Origin: JAGMXM01 sp964458325
Lineage (GTDB): Bacteria; Verrucomicrobiota; Verrucomicrobiia; Limisphaerales; UBA1319
Direction: 5' to 3'
DNA: 21,442 bases
Assembly (NCBI GenBank): GCA_964458325.1
Contig: CAYWIM010000084.1
Span: 1-21,442, forward strand
The position numbers and the translations under genes are program-made. Positions 1 through 7,400 of this stretch are shown one piece after another. Every line of letters starts with the position of its first letter. The first letter of the stretch is position 1. The notes under the pieces are model-generated. The model searched no databases. It was not told the origin of the DNA and worked only from the letters and a program-made list of their open reading frames with translations.

Positions 1-29
1 ACCCCGGCCCGATACCTTGATCCGTGCCA

Positions 30-216
30 TCCGCATCCTCAATCCTTTCCTTTCTGCCCGTTCGATTGCCTGAAAGCACTTCTACCCCAACCATGCCCCC
101 ACTGTCAACTATGAACCTGTCACCCTATTGTCTGTTCTGACGTCTTGGACCCTGCTGTCCGTATGCTCAATCCTTCCAACCTAACCCACCTGCAGTTTCA
201 ACTACGAACCTGTCAC
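30..216. repeat. Interleaved degenerate direct repeats
   Basis: Two different short repeats alternate here. Unit A (TCCGyATsCTCAATCCTT) lies at 30-47 and 158-175 and matches at 16 of 18 positions. Unit B, whose core is CAACTAyGAACCTGTCAC, lies at 100-123 and 193-216 and matches at 21 of 24 positions. The order A-B-A-B suggests an old duplication with unequal spacers (128 and 93 bases). The segment is not coding in any convincing frame. Apart from these repeats and the transposase fragment that follows, I see nothing else in bases 1-212. Confidence 0.6.
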
Positions 217-437
217 TTTATCTCAATTCGGCCCCAGGATGCGCAGCTCAGGCTCGATCGCCGGCACCGCACCCGCAGGTGGTAATGGCTGTCCATCAGC
301 ACGAAGGCATGGGCTTCCGTCCCAGACCGTTCCGGCAGCTCGGCCACCCGTCCCAGGAACCGCCTTCGATCCTCGTCGGTGCGGCCGAGTCCGCAAGCCC
401 TCTTCTGCTCAGAGAAACCCAGTCGGAGAAACCAATC
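213..437 (-). pseudogene. IS200-like / REP-associated (Y1, HUH) transposase fragment
   Basis: Translating the minus strand between an in-frame stop at 438-440 and a TGA at 213-215 gives a peptide containing TDEDRRRFLGRVAELPERSG followed by EAHAFVLMDSHYHLRVR. This is the hallmark core of the IS200-like transposase superfamily: a DRRRFL helix, then the HAFVLMDNHYHLLV strand carrying the HUH metal-binding motif, here H-Y-H. Intact family members are usually well over 150 residues. Here the N-terminal part before DRRRFL is missing or unrecognisable, and the frame ends about 18 codons after HYH, before the catalytic tyrosine helix. I read it as a decayed remnant. The 3' end runs into the noncoding repeat copy at 193-216. 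RAYT-type transposases of this superfamily mobilise short palindromes, and hairpins do occur nearby, but no link is shown. Confidence 0.75.
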
Positions 438-495
438 TCACCCCACCACATCGACGCGCAGATCGCGCATCGTCGTCAGATCGGTCTTCAAGCCG

Positions 496-522
496 AAGGG
501 GCCGGCTGGAGGCCGACCCCTT
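496..522 (-). terminator. Stable hairpin downstream of hsp20
   Basis: On the minus strand the arms AAGGGGTCGGC and GCCGGCCCCTT form an 11-bp stem with one G-U pair and a 5-base loop. The hairpin starts 41 bases after the hsp20 stop. A smaller 5-bp hairpin (537-553) sits between them. No T-run follows, so this would be a Rho-independent-like hairpin without the U tract, or a palindrome left by the neighbouring transposase remnant. Confidence 0.4.
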
Positions 523-563
523 CCCGTGTCCGATCTGCCCGCCACGGACGGGCGCTTGCCGAA

Positions 564-1031
564 TCAACCGACCTTGATGTCGATGGCTTTGGGCAAGGCC
601 TTCTCCTGCTTGGCCACCTCGACACGCAGGACGCCGTCCCGGAACTGCGCCTTGACCGAGCCCGGATCGGCATCGTCCGGCAAGCTGAAGCTGCGCTGGA
701 ACGAACCATAGGCCCGTTCGATCCGATGGTAGCGCCGGTTCTTCTCCTCTTTCTCGAACTTCCGCTCGCCGGACACCGTCAGCACCCCGTTCTCGACCGA
801 CACCTTGAGATCCTCTTTCTTGATCTCAGGCAGCTCGACCTTGATGAGATACTGCTTCTCGTCCTCGACGATGTCCACCAGAGGGGCCCACTCGGCGACC
901 GTCATGTTCTCTTCCCGGTCGCCTTCCCGCTGGGTCAACGCACGGTTGAATAGGGAGTTCAACCGCTGATGCAGATCGTCCATCTCCCGCAACGGATTCC
1001 ATCTGTTTTCCCATCGTGTCACGTTGTTCAT
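564..1031 (-). CDS. hsp20: Small heat shock protein, Hsp20/alpha-crystallin family
   Basis: Cytoplasmic ATP-independent holdase chaperone of 155 residues, the usual length for bacterial Hsp20. The N-terminal region (1-45) contains WNPLREMDDLHQRLNSLFNR, the typical amphipathic helix. The alpha-crystallin domain runs from about W48 (EWAPLVDIVEDEKQYLIKVE) to about residue 145, with the conserved ELPEIKKEDLKVSVENGVL region, the YGSFQRSFSLP strand and the closing GVLRVEVAK motif near 133-141. The C-terminal I-x-I type anchor is present as AIDIKV (I150, I152). I chose the ATG at 1029-1031 because the family begins with MNNVTRWENRWNPLREMD and GGAAAGG lies just upstream; the frame stays open further upstream, but that part is not conserved. 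The gene stands alone behind an AT-rich control region, which fits stress regulation. Identification is secure; the client proteins are unknown. Confidence 0.96.
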   Translation of the reverse strand: MNNVTRWENRWNPLREMDDLHQRLNSLFNRALTQREGDREENMTVAEWAPLVDIVEDEKQYLIKVELPEIKKEDLKVSVENGVLTVSGERKFEKEEKNRRYHRIERAYGSFQRSFSLPDDADPGSVKAQFRDGVLRVEVAKQEKALPKAIDIKVG

Positions 1032-1226
1032 CGTTTCAGCCTTTCCGGGCGATGCTCTGTTGCTTGCTCTTCTGCCCGATCTGCCACCGCCCCAAAACCG
1101 ATCAGGCATTTATTGTTCTCTCGCTCAACTCATCAATCCGCACCTATCCATCAACATCTTGTGTGCCAACCTCAGAATAGACACTAATATCGTTGATATC
1201 AAACAACATACAAATTCAAGCATTTT
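1032..1226 (-). other. Long 5' leader region of hsp20
   Basis: Noncoding and much richer in A and T than the surrounding genes. If the predicted promoter is right, this is transcribed as a leader. It contains a small ATATC-GTT-GATAT palindrome (1187-1199). A weak GCC-CGGAAA-GGC hairpin lies directly over the ribosome binding site. Long leaders of hsp20 genes are often RNA thermometers, but I cannot find a clear ROSE or fourU pairing. Confidence 0.35.
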
Positions 1227-1254
1227 AGTATAGCGCCATTATGACTCTTTTTAA
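1227..1254 (-). promoter_or_regulatory. Predicted sigma70-type promoter of hsp20
   Basis: On the minus strand TTAAAA (1249-1254) and TATACT (1227-1232) are separated by 16 bases. The -10 element matches the consensus at 5 of 6 positions; the -35 is weaker (4 of 6). The proximal palindromic site fills the spacer, a normal position for a repressor. Transcription would begin near 1220 and give a leader of roughly 190 bases before the hsp20 ATG. Confidence 0.45.
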
Positions 1255-1283
1255 GGCTGAAATGTGAGAGACATTATGTCTCT
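1232..1283. promoter_or_regulatory. Pair of palindromic operator-like sites upstream of hsp20
   Basis: A perfect 17-base palindrome, AGAGACAT-T-ATGTCTCT, lies at 1267-1283. A degenerate copy, AGCGCCAT-T-ATGACTCT, lies at 1232-1248. Their centres are 35 bases apart. Both are followed on the plus strand by a matching run (CTTTTTAAGG and CTTTTAATGG), so the element is duplicated beyond the palindrome itself. The proximal copy sits exactly in the spacer of the predicted hsp20 promoter. It is not a CIRCE element (TTAGCACTC-N9-GAGTGCTAA) nor a HAIR element. The regulator is unknown. Confidence 0.6.
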
Positions 1284-1328
1284 TTTAATGGTTTGTATAG
1301 TCGGTTTGAATGAGCCGGATTGGGCCTG

Positions 1329-1838
1329 TCAGTTCCGATAAAACGCGGCGAGGATCCCCCACAGGATGAGGAGCAGAAGCACCACCAGACCGATGAACCG
1401 GTTCCGCGCGACCCGCTTTTCGTATCGTAACGGGCGCAATCCTTGGATGCTGCCTGCAGCCAGATAATTGACGAGCTTCGGATTGGAGGGCGGGGCGGCT
1501 CGGAACAAGTTGATGAACCTGCGGATCAGGGCGGGCAGGTCGTATTTGCGGACCCCCAGTTCGTTGAAGTGGCCGGGTGTGGTGCCGGGATCGGCGGCGG
1601 ACTTGATCCGTTCGTGGTCGACGTTCTCGAAATAGGGCTCAGCGGGCGCCGTGGTCCGGGCGGTCTGGCTCGAGGCGGCCGAGGGGGGGTTGGCGGAAGA
1701 TCGATACCGGGGGTGCTTTGGCTCCTCATCGATGTCCTGGCTGAGCGCCTGAATCTCGCCCTGCAAGGCAGCGATCTCCGCCTCGATCTGGCGGGCGTGA
1801 TCGCGAATCGGATCTTTTCTTTTTCTGAAAAGGCCCAT
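1329..1838 (-). CDS. Hypothetical tail-anchored coiled-coil protein
   Basis: 169 residues, family not recognised. The start is basic (MGLFRKRKDP) and is followed by a short coiled coil, RQIEAEIAALQGEIQALSQDI (about 15-35). Then come a low-complexity Ser/Ala/Thr linker, a compact middle segment (about 85-130) with FNELGVRKYDLPALIRRFINLF, a basic stretch KRVARNRF, and one C-terminal membrane helix, FIGLVVLLLLILWGILAAF, ending in YRN. This looks like an inner-membrane protein with a cytoplasmic N-terminus. I use the ATG at 1836-1838 rather than an in-frame extension into the upstream gene. It follows the preceding gene by 19 bases, so the two are probably cotranscribed, and both end in a single membrane helix. 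Confidence 0.75.
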   Translation of the reverse strand: MGLFRKRKDPIRDHARQIEAEIAALQGEIQALSQDIDEEPKHPRYRSSANPPSAASSQTARTTAPAEPYFENVDHERIKSAADPGTTPGHFNELGVRKYDLPALIRRFINLFRAAPPSNPKLVNYLAAGSIQGLRPLRYEKRVARNRFIGLVVLLLLILWGILAAFYRN

Positions 1839-1857
1839 GGGACGGCAGCGGTTCAGC

Positions 1858-2538
1858 TCAGAGGAAGCGGGCCAGGAGAAAGGCAACGACCGCAAGCAAT
1901 GCGGCCGCTGCCAGCGGCCAGGTCAGGGCCAATCCGAGGCGCCACAGCTTGCCATACCCGAGATCGGCCAACTGCCCGACCCACTCCGCCGCGGCGGAAG
2001 CCGGCGCTGCGGCGGCCGGATCCGCCTGCCCATCTAAAACGGGCCACTTGAGCCGGGCCGAATTCCATTCCATTCGGGCGTTCTCGATGGCCGTCAGGGC
2101 GCGGGTCAGCTCCGAGCTGTAGTTTTCGGCGGTCCATTTGTCCTGCTCGATGCCCTCGACATTTCGGAGGGCTTCGCGGAGGGATTCGAGGGTGCGGCTC
2201 ATCTGCTCGGCATTGCGCCGCGCATCCAGCGCGGCTTTCTCGAGCAGGCCGCCCCCTCGACCGAGGTGCTGGAGCATTTCGGCCCGTCCGTTCTGGAACT
2301 CGGCCAGCCGCCGCCGGGCTTCATCGAGCTGGCCGCGTTCCCGTTCGAGGGCTTCCTGGGCTCGCCGGAGGTCGGTCAGTTTTTTTTGCATCTCGCTGGC
2401 CCGGCCCTCGAGCTCCTCTCGAGAGGGAGGACGGCCCGGCACGGCGGCTGGCGGCGTCCCCGTTGGCATCCGCCGCGCGGCTTCGTAATCGCGGTCGATG
2501 AACTCCGATTGATCGAATTCGGCAGACATGGGGGGCAT
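1858..2538 (-). CDS. Hypothetical coiled-coil protein with C-terminal membrane helix
   Basis: 226 residues, family not recognised. The first 45 residues are polar and proline-rich. A long charged coiled coil runs from about 45 to 165 (EELEGRASEMQKKLTDLRRA through ERERGQLDEARRRLAEFQ and later NAEQMSRTLESLREALRNVE). An Ala/Pro linker follows. The C-terminus is one strongly hydrophobic helix, LGLALTWPLAAAALLAVVAFLLARFL, so it is probably tail-anchored. A second ATG three codons in (MSAEFDQSEF) is equally plausible; neither has a clear Shine-Dalgarno. It lies between the TPR gene and another coiled-coil, single-helix gene on the same strand. That order suggests the three form one envelope-associated module, but no function can be assigned. 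Confidence 0.78.
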   Translation of the reverse strand: MPPMSAEFDQSEFIDRDYEAARRMPTGTPPAAVPGRPPSREELEGRASEMQKKLTDLRRAQEALERERGQLDEARRRLAEFQNGRAEMLQHLGRGGGLLEKAALDARRNAEQMSRTLESLREALRNVEGIEQDKWTAENYSSELTRALTAIENARMEWNSARLKWPVLDGQADPAAAAPASAAAEWVGQLADLGYGKLWRLGLALTWPLAAAALLAVVAFLLARFL

Positions 2539-2565
2539 CTTAGTAACCGTTCCGCAACCTGTAAA

Positions 2566-2587
2566 GCCGCGGCGCAGCGGCCGCGGC
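2566..2587 (-). terminator. Perfect GC hairpin after the TPR gene
   Basis: GCCGCGGC at 2566-2573 and GCCGCGGC at 2580-2587 (each arm itself a palindrome) pair as an 8-bp all-GC stem with a 6-base loop. It begins 5 bases after the TPR stop codon and is followed on the minus strand by TTTAC. This could be a weak terminator or a transcript-processing or attenuation site inside the three-gene unit. Confidence 0.5.
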
Positions 2588-2592
2588 GCCAG

Positions 2593-3567
2593 TTATTGAC
2601 CGCCGGATCCGGACGGCTTCTTGCGCCGGGAGTCCGCCTCGGACGCCCGCGCCTCGAGATTGCGGGTCAGGCGGTCTTTCAACGCCTGGTAGACCTCGTT
2701 CGTGACCATCGCCAGCTGCTGCCGGGCCTCGCCGAACCGCTCCTGCAAGATGAAATGCCGCGCCAGATGGATATGCACGCCCTGGCGCTGCACGGGATCG
2801 TCCGCCACTTCGAGCGTGTGCTCCCAAGCGCGAACCGCCTCCGCGAGCCGGGGCGGCTTGATCCCGTAATAGGTCTGGGCCACCTCGCTTGCGAGGACGA
2901 AGTTCCGCGGATCCAGCTCGAGCGCCCGGCGGTAGAGATCCAGAGACCGATCGAACACCTTCTGCTCGTCGATCCCGTAGTAGACCTTCGCGTCGGATCG
3001 ATACAGAAAAGTAGTTGTCGCCAGGTTTTGGTAGTAGACGGGCTCGCGCGGATTGAGCGCGATCGCCTTTTCGTAGCATCGGAAGGCATTGGTCACCGGC
3101 CCATTGTGCCCGTAATAATTGGCCAGGTTGTTCCAGGCCGCCGGATGGTTTGGATCCAGCTCGGTCGCCTTTTCCCATTGAGCTTTGGCGTCCGCTTCCC
3201 GCCCGAGGTCGTCGAGCAGGCTGCCGAACGCGAGCCGGGCGGCGACGTGCCGCGGATTTCGTCTCAGAAAATCCTCGTAGGCCTTCACGACTCGATCGAG
3301 GCGCTGCTGGACCCGAAGGCTCAGGGCTGCCTTGGGGCCTCCGACACCCTTGGCTTCGAATATCTCGTTCTCCTTGATCCACTGGTCGACCTCGATCTGC
3401 GCCTCGTCATCCTCGATGAGCAGCTGGCGGTACTCCTTCTCGATGGCATCGGTCGATTCGGCAGGTGCGGCGGGCCGGCCCTCGATCGCATCGACGGCTG
3501 GGGCGGCGGCGGGCGCCTGCTGGGCGCCCAGCAGAAACAGGGCGAATCCGATCCACGAATATCTCAC
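2593..3567 (-). CDS. Secreted tetratricopeptide-repeat (TPR) protein
   Basis: 324 residues. The N-terminus (MRYSWIGFALFLLGAQQAPA) is a signal peptide with probable cleavage near residue 20-22, so the protein is expected outside the cytoplasmic membrane. Residues 40-100 are helical and charged. TPR units follow at about 92-125 (VVKAYEDFLRRNPRH...LGREADA), 127-160 (AKAQWEKATELDPNHPAAWN), 161-195 (AFRCYEKAIALNPREPVYYQ) and 205-240 (LDLYRRALELDPRNF), with weaker ones at 243-300. The tail is basic and Ser/Gly-rich. The start is a GTG at 3565-3567 with AGGA seven bases upstream. TPRs bind partner proteins, and the likely partners are the two coiled-coil membrane proteins encoded just downstream. 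The gene is divergent from the MBL hydrolase with a 91-base gap in which I see no convincing promoter. The TPR fold is secure; the role is not known. Confidence 0.88.
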   Translation of the reverse strand: MRYSWIGFALFLLGAQQAPAAAPAVDAIEGRPAAPAESTDAIEKEYRQLLIEDDEAQIEVDQWIKENEIFEAKGVGGPKAALSLRVQQRLDRVVKAYEDFLRRNPRHVAARLAFGSLLDDLGREADAKAQWEKATELDPNHPAAWNNLANYYGHNGPVTNAFRCYEKAIALNPREPVYYQNLATTTFLYRSDAKVYYGIDEQKVFDRSLDLYRRALELDPRNFVLASEVAQTYYGIKPPRLAEAVRAWEHTLEVADDPVQRQGVHIHLARHFILQERFGEARQQLAMVTNEVYQALKDRLTRNLEARASEADSRRKKPSGSGGQ

Positions 3568-3658
3568 ACGGTGATCCTATCGCATGCGCGGCCCGTGCGC
3601 CAGCCATTCTGCCCGCCGGGGTCTGGACGCCTGAGCCCTCTTGACTTATGGTGTTGCC

Positions 3659-4480
3659 ATGATGCTCGAGGATCATGTCGGAGATGTCCTGCGCAAGGCG
3701 CGCGAGTCGCTGGCCATTCCCGTCGAGTCCGCCGCTCGAACCGCCGGGCTCCCGGTTTCGGATTATCGGATGATCGAGACGGCCGGGCGCCCGCTGGCCC
3801 AGGTCGATTTCGCGGCGCTCGGCGCGCGGTTGAGCTTGAACGGCGCCAAGCTGGCAGGCATTGCGGCCGGCTGGCTTCCCGACCCGCCCGATCTGAATCG
3901 ATGGCGCCGCTTGCGCGTCATTCGCACAACCCTCGAGGATAACACCGTCAACAGCTTCCTCGTTTGGGATGAGGCAACCCGTGAGGCAGCGCTGTTCGAC
4001 ACCGGCTGGGACGACGCCCCGGGCCAGTCATGGATCGCGGAGGAGCAGCTCGACCTGCGCCATCTGTTCCTCACGCATCATCATGAAGACCACGTCGCGG
4101 CGCTCGATGCCTGGCGGCGCCGCTATCCCGACATGCTCGTCCACGGCAATCCGCCCGACGCCCCGCCTCCGCGGCGGAGCCGCCCCCCGGATCCCATCCC
4201 CCTTGGCCGACTTCAAATCGCCCAGCGCGACACGCCCGGCCATAGCGAGGACGGCGCCACGTACGTCATCACCGGGTTCCCGGAGGGCGCGCCTGGCGTC
4301 GCCGTGGTCGGAGATGCCTTGTTCGCGGGATCGATGGGACGCGGCTTCTTCTCGACTCCAATGCTCCATCAGAATGTTCGCGAGCAGATCCTATCGCTTC
4401 CGCCCGAGACATTGATTTGCCCGGGGCACGGCCCCCTGACCACCGTCGCCCAGGAGATCGAGCACAATCCCTTCTTTTGA
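3659..4480 (+). CDS. MBL-fold hydrolase (glyoxalase II-like) with N-terminal HTH-like region
   Basis: 273 residues. Residues about 5-72 look like an XRE-type helix-turn-helix (VLRKARESLAIPVESAARTA, then LPVSDYRMIETAGRPL and DFAALGARLSLN). The metallo-beta-lactamase domain follows from about 85. It carries the metal-ligand motif T-H140-H-H142-E-D144-H145, then PGH195S, GD219ALF and the C-terminal CPGH257GP. That ligand set is the one expected for a dinuclear-zinc hydroxyacylglutathione hydrolase-like thioesterase. The insert with a poly-Pro/Arg stretch (PPDAPPPRRSRPP) is unusual. The start is uncertain: ATG at 3659 or 3662; an upstream in-frame TTG (3641) is less likely. This is the only plus-strand gene, divergent from the TPR gene and convergent with the large glycosidase-like gene, ending exactly where that one ends. 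The fold is certain; the substrate is not known. Confidence 0.93.
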   Translation: MMLEDHVGDVLRKARESLAIPVESAARTAGLPVSDYRMIETAGRPLAQVDFAALGARLSLNGAKLAGIAAGWLPDPPDLNRWRRLRVIRTTLEDNTVNSFLVWDEATREAALFDTGWDDAPGQSWIAEEQLDLRHLFLTHHHEDHVAALDAWRRRYPDMLVHGNPPDAPPPRRSRPPDPIPLGRLQIAQRDTPGHSEDGATYVITGFPEGAPGVAVVGDALFAGSMGRGFFSTPMLHQNVREQILSLPPETLICPGHGPLTTVAQEIEHNPFF

Positions 4481-7400
4481 TCAGTAGAAAGCCACGATCC
4501 GGGTTCGCTCCCGCACATCGGCCAGCTCGATCCACTCGAGGCCGCCGGCGTCGAACCGCGGCCATGGCCGGCCATTGACCTCGACGCGGCGGATGCTTTT
4601 CTTTTCGGGGTGTCGGAACCGGAGAAAGATCCGCTGGGGCGCTCGACGGACGGGCGGATCGAGCACGGCGGCGATTCGCCCCTGCGCGGCTTCGGACACG
4701 AACTGGAGGCTCATCGGGCCGAAGCGGGTTGCGGCCCGCTCGATCGCAGGCGACCGGCCATCCCGAAGCCACTCCCTCGGCATGGCCATCCCCAGAAATA
4801 AATCCTCGCCTCGTTCATCCACGAACATCAGCCGCAGCCAATAGGTCGAGTTCGCCTCGTCGGAGGACTTGTAGTGGTCGCCCCGCCAGTCCCCCAAGTC
4901 GGGCAGCGGATGCTCGGTCAGCATTCGCGTGTGCGGATAAAAACCGACGGCCAGGGAGTTGAAATAGCTTCGCAAGAAATGCTCGGTCTCATCCCGCATC
5001 AGATAGGGATGAGGCGAGCAGAGCAGGCTTGGTTGCATCGAGAAGCCGCCCCGGCTGAACCAGTGATCTTGCAGGTAGGCCGGCGAGTAGCCGTATTCGT
5101 CCGACAGATAGAGGTTGTCCTCGTAATCCTCGAGGATGAACCGCGCCAGTGGATCGTGCGGCTCGATGGCGCCGGTTCGGATCAAATAGATCGGGCCTTC
5201 GAGCGTCACGGTGATCCAGCCATAGGTCCGGCCTCGCCGGTGCACCTCGGATGGGATCATCGGAATCCAGCTGCCATCCTGCAGCCGCACCACCGGCGAG
5301 CGCACCATGGCCTCTCGAAAGGCAGCGAGCATGTCCGCACGAAACGCGTCCGCCTCGGACTGCAGCCGGGCGCCCGCGGCGCATCCGGCGTGTCGAAACG
5401 CCTGCGCGATCGCATCCAGCCCCCACCAGCTGAACAGGTTGTTCGAAAGCCAGCAGCGCCAGTCCTGGATGTCCTCGAGCGATCCGGGCGGCAGCAAGCC
5501 GCGCTCGATCCCCCGCAACCCTCGAGGGTCGAGCGCGAGCGATCGCCGCCGCTCGCCGACGATCCACTCGCACCCCGCAATCAGCCGTTCCGCATTCCTT
5601 TCCAGCCATCCGGCATCCCCAGTCATCCAGTAATGCTCGGCCATCGCCCACAGGATCCACCCGTGATGCTGGTTGTATCCGCCCGCCTCCCAGCCCCCGG
5701 CCCCGTTGAACACGCCTTCATGGGTCAGGTAATCGCCAGGCAGAGCCGACGTGCCCTGGTAGTGCAGGAACGTCTCGAGGCACCGCTCTGCCTCCGCATG
5801 GTAGCCTCGACGGTCCAGGTCCGTGATCATCATGCACGATTCGTTGCCATAGACGCCGTAGCTGAATCCGCCCACCCGCGCCATCAGCCGGTCCGCCCCC
5901 ACCTCGCGGCCGCAGTTGATCAACAGATGCGACAGGTGGGCCCGGTAGAAATCGGCCACCTCCGGCGTCGGCACTCGAATCTGGCAGCCCGCGTCGGCGC
6001 GTCCCCTCCAGAAATCGCGCACTCGCGAGAGCTCGTCTGCAAATTCCAGCTCCCGCAAGCGCTGGATCTCGACCGGCTGATCGAGGGTGACAAAGGGGAT
6101 CTTGACCACCATCTCGGCTCGATCTCGGGCGGGAATGGCGGCCCGCCATCGGAGCCGCCCATTCTCGACGGCGGGATCGGCGCGGGGTGTCCACTCGACG
6201 ATGCAGCGCGTGCGTTCGGGGCCGCGCATCCGGGCCGCCACCATCCCCTCTCGCAACGATAGCTCCAATGTCCGGCCGTCCGCCTCGATCGACAGGCCCT
6301 GATCGAATGCCGTCGCGTCTCCGGTTCGGTTCTCGACAACCAGCCGGACCAGGAGAACGACGGTGTCATCGGCCTGCATATCCGGATATCCCAAACCGCC
6401 CCTGTCCAGCCTCGTCGCCAGGGCCGTCTGCGTCACTCGCACCCCGTCCCGTTCCCATCGGGCGTGCACGATCGGCAGGCATCCATCCTCGATCCACCGT
6501 TCATCCGGCGTCTCTGGCAACCCAAATTCGTACTCGAGCCGGTTGCCTTCCCAGGTCCGCCGCGCGCTGTCCTTCCCGGCGGGACGATCGATCCGGTCAT
6601 TGACGCAAAACACCGATCCGTCCGGATTCACCCCGAACCGTTGCCGGCCGCCCTCGCATCCGAGCGGGATGTAAAACTGCCGCTTGGGCGGCATGTCGGC
6701 CCACGCCCGCTGCCAGGTCTGTTCCGGCTCGGCGAGCACCCGCCGGTAAACGGTCGGATGCTCTCGGCGATACCGATCCCACTCCGCATGCCGGGGCCCG
6801 CGGAAGAAGAGCGGCTCGGGCTCCATCCGGCTGCCGCTCGAGACCTCCGGCCTCGCTGCGCGCGCCGGGACTGGGCTCGATGCAACCGCGACGCCATACG
6901 CAGGCACGACCACCTCGCTCCCCTGCGCCACTCGAGCCGCGTCGAAACTGAAACTGTGCTGCCGCGCGCGCACGGTCACCACCGTCCGATCATAATGATG
7001 CCGAGCGGGGTTGTGCGCATACCAGGCTCGAAAAGCGATCGCATCCGTCCCGCGGTGCACGCGCGACTTCCAGGATTGCCCTTCGCCGATCTCGACCGGG
7101 AAATCGCTTCGCGCCCTGCGCAGCTCCCGGGCATAGCCGTTGAACACTTCGAGATGCCCGTCCCATACCTGCGGCGTCTCTGCCGTCCCCCCCCACTCGA
7201 TCCAGATCGGCGCCGACCTCCACACCGATTCCGTGTAAACCCGCAGGCGTTTCACCGCCGGCGATTTGTCGGCAAAGACCAGCCGGATCCGATAAGTCGT
7301 CCGATAGACCGGGCCAAAATCGCCGGGAAACTCGAGCCGGTTCAACGGGCGCATCCGGTAGATCCAGACGCGCCCTTCTCTTCGCACATCGGCGTCCGCG

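Noticed and set aside
239..577. Plus-strand open frame of 112 codons
   Set aside because: It is antisense to the transposase remnant and made of Arg/Ser/Pro shadow sequence.
1141..1200. Sigma54-like TTGGCAC on the minus strand upstream of hsp20
   Set aside because: The second element is at the wrong spacing (no TTGC four bases after the GC-type box).
1032..1320. CIRCE, HAIR or ROSE element upstream of hsp20
   Set aside because: Compared with the consensus motifs; the palindromes present have a different sequence and no ROSE-type pairing to the ribosome site was found.
3641..3658. TTGACT as a -35 box or TTG as the start of the MBL gene
   Set aside because: No -10 at the right distance upstream of the ATG, and the six extra codons have no ribosome site; the ATG at 3659 is preferred.
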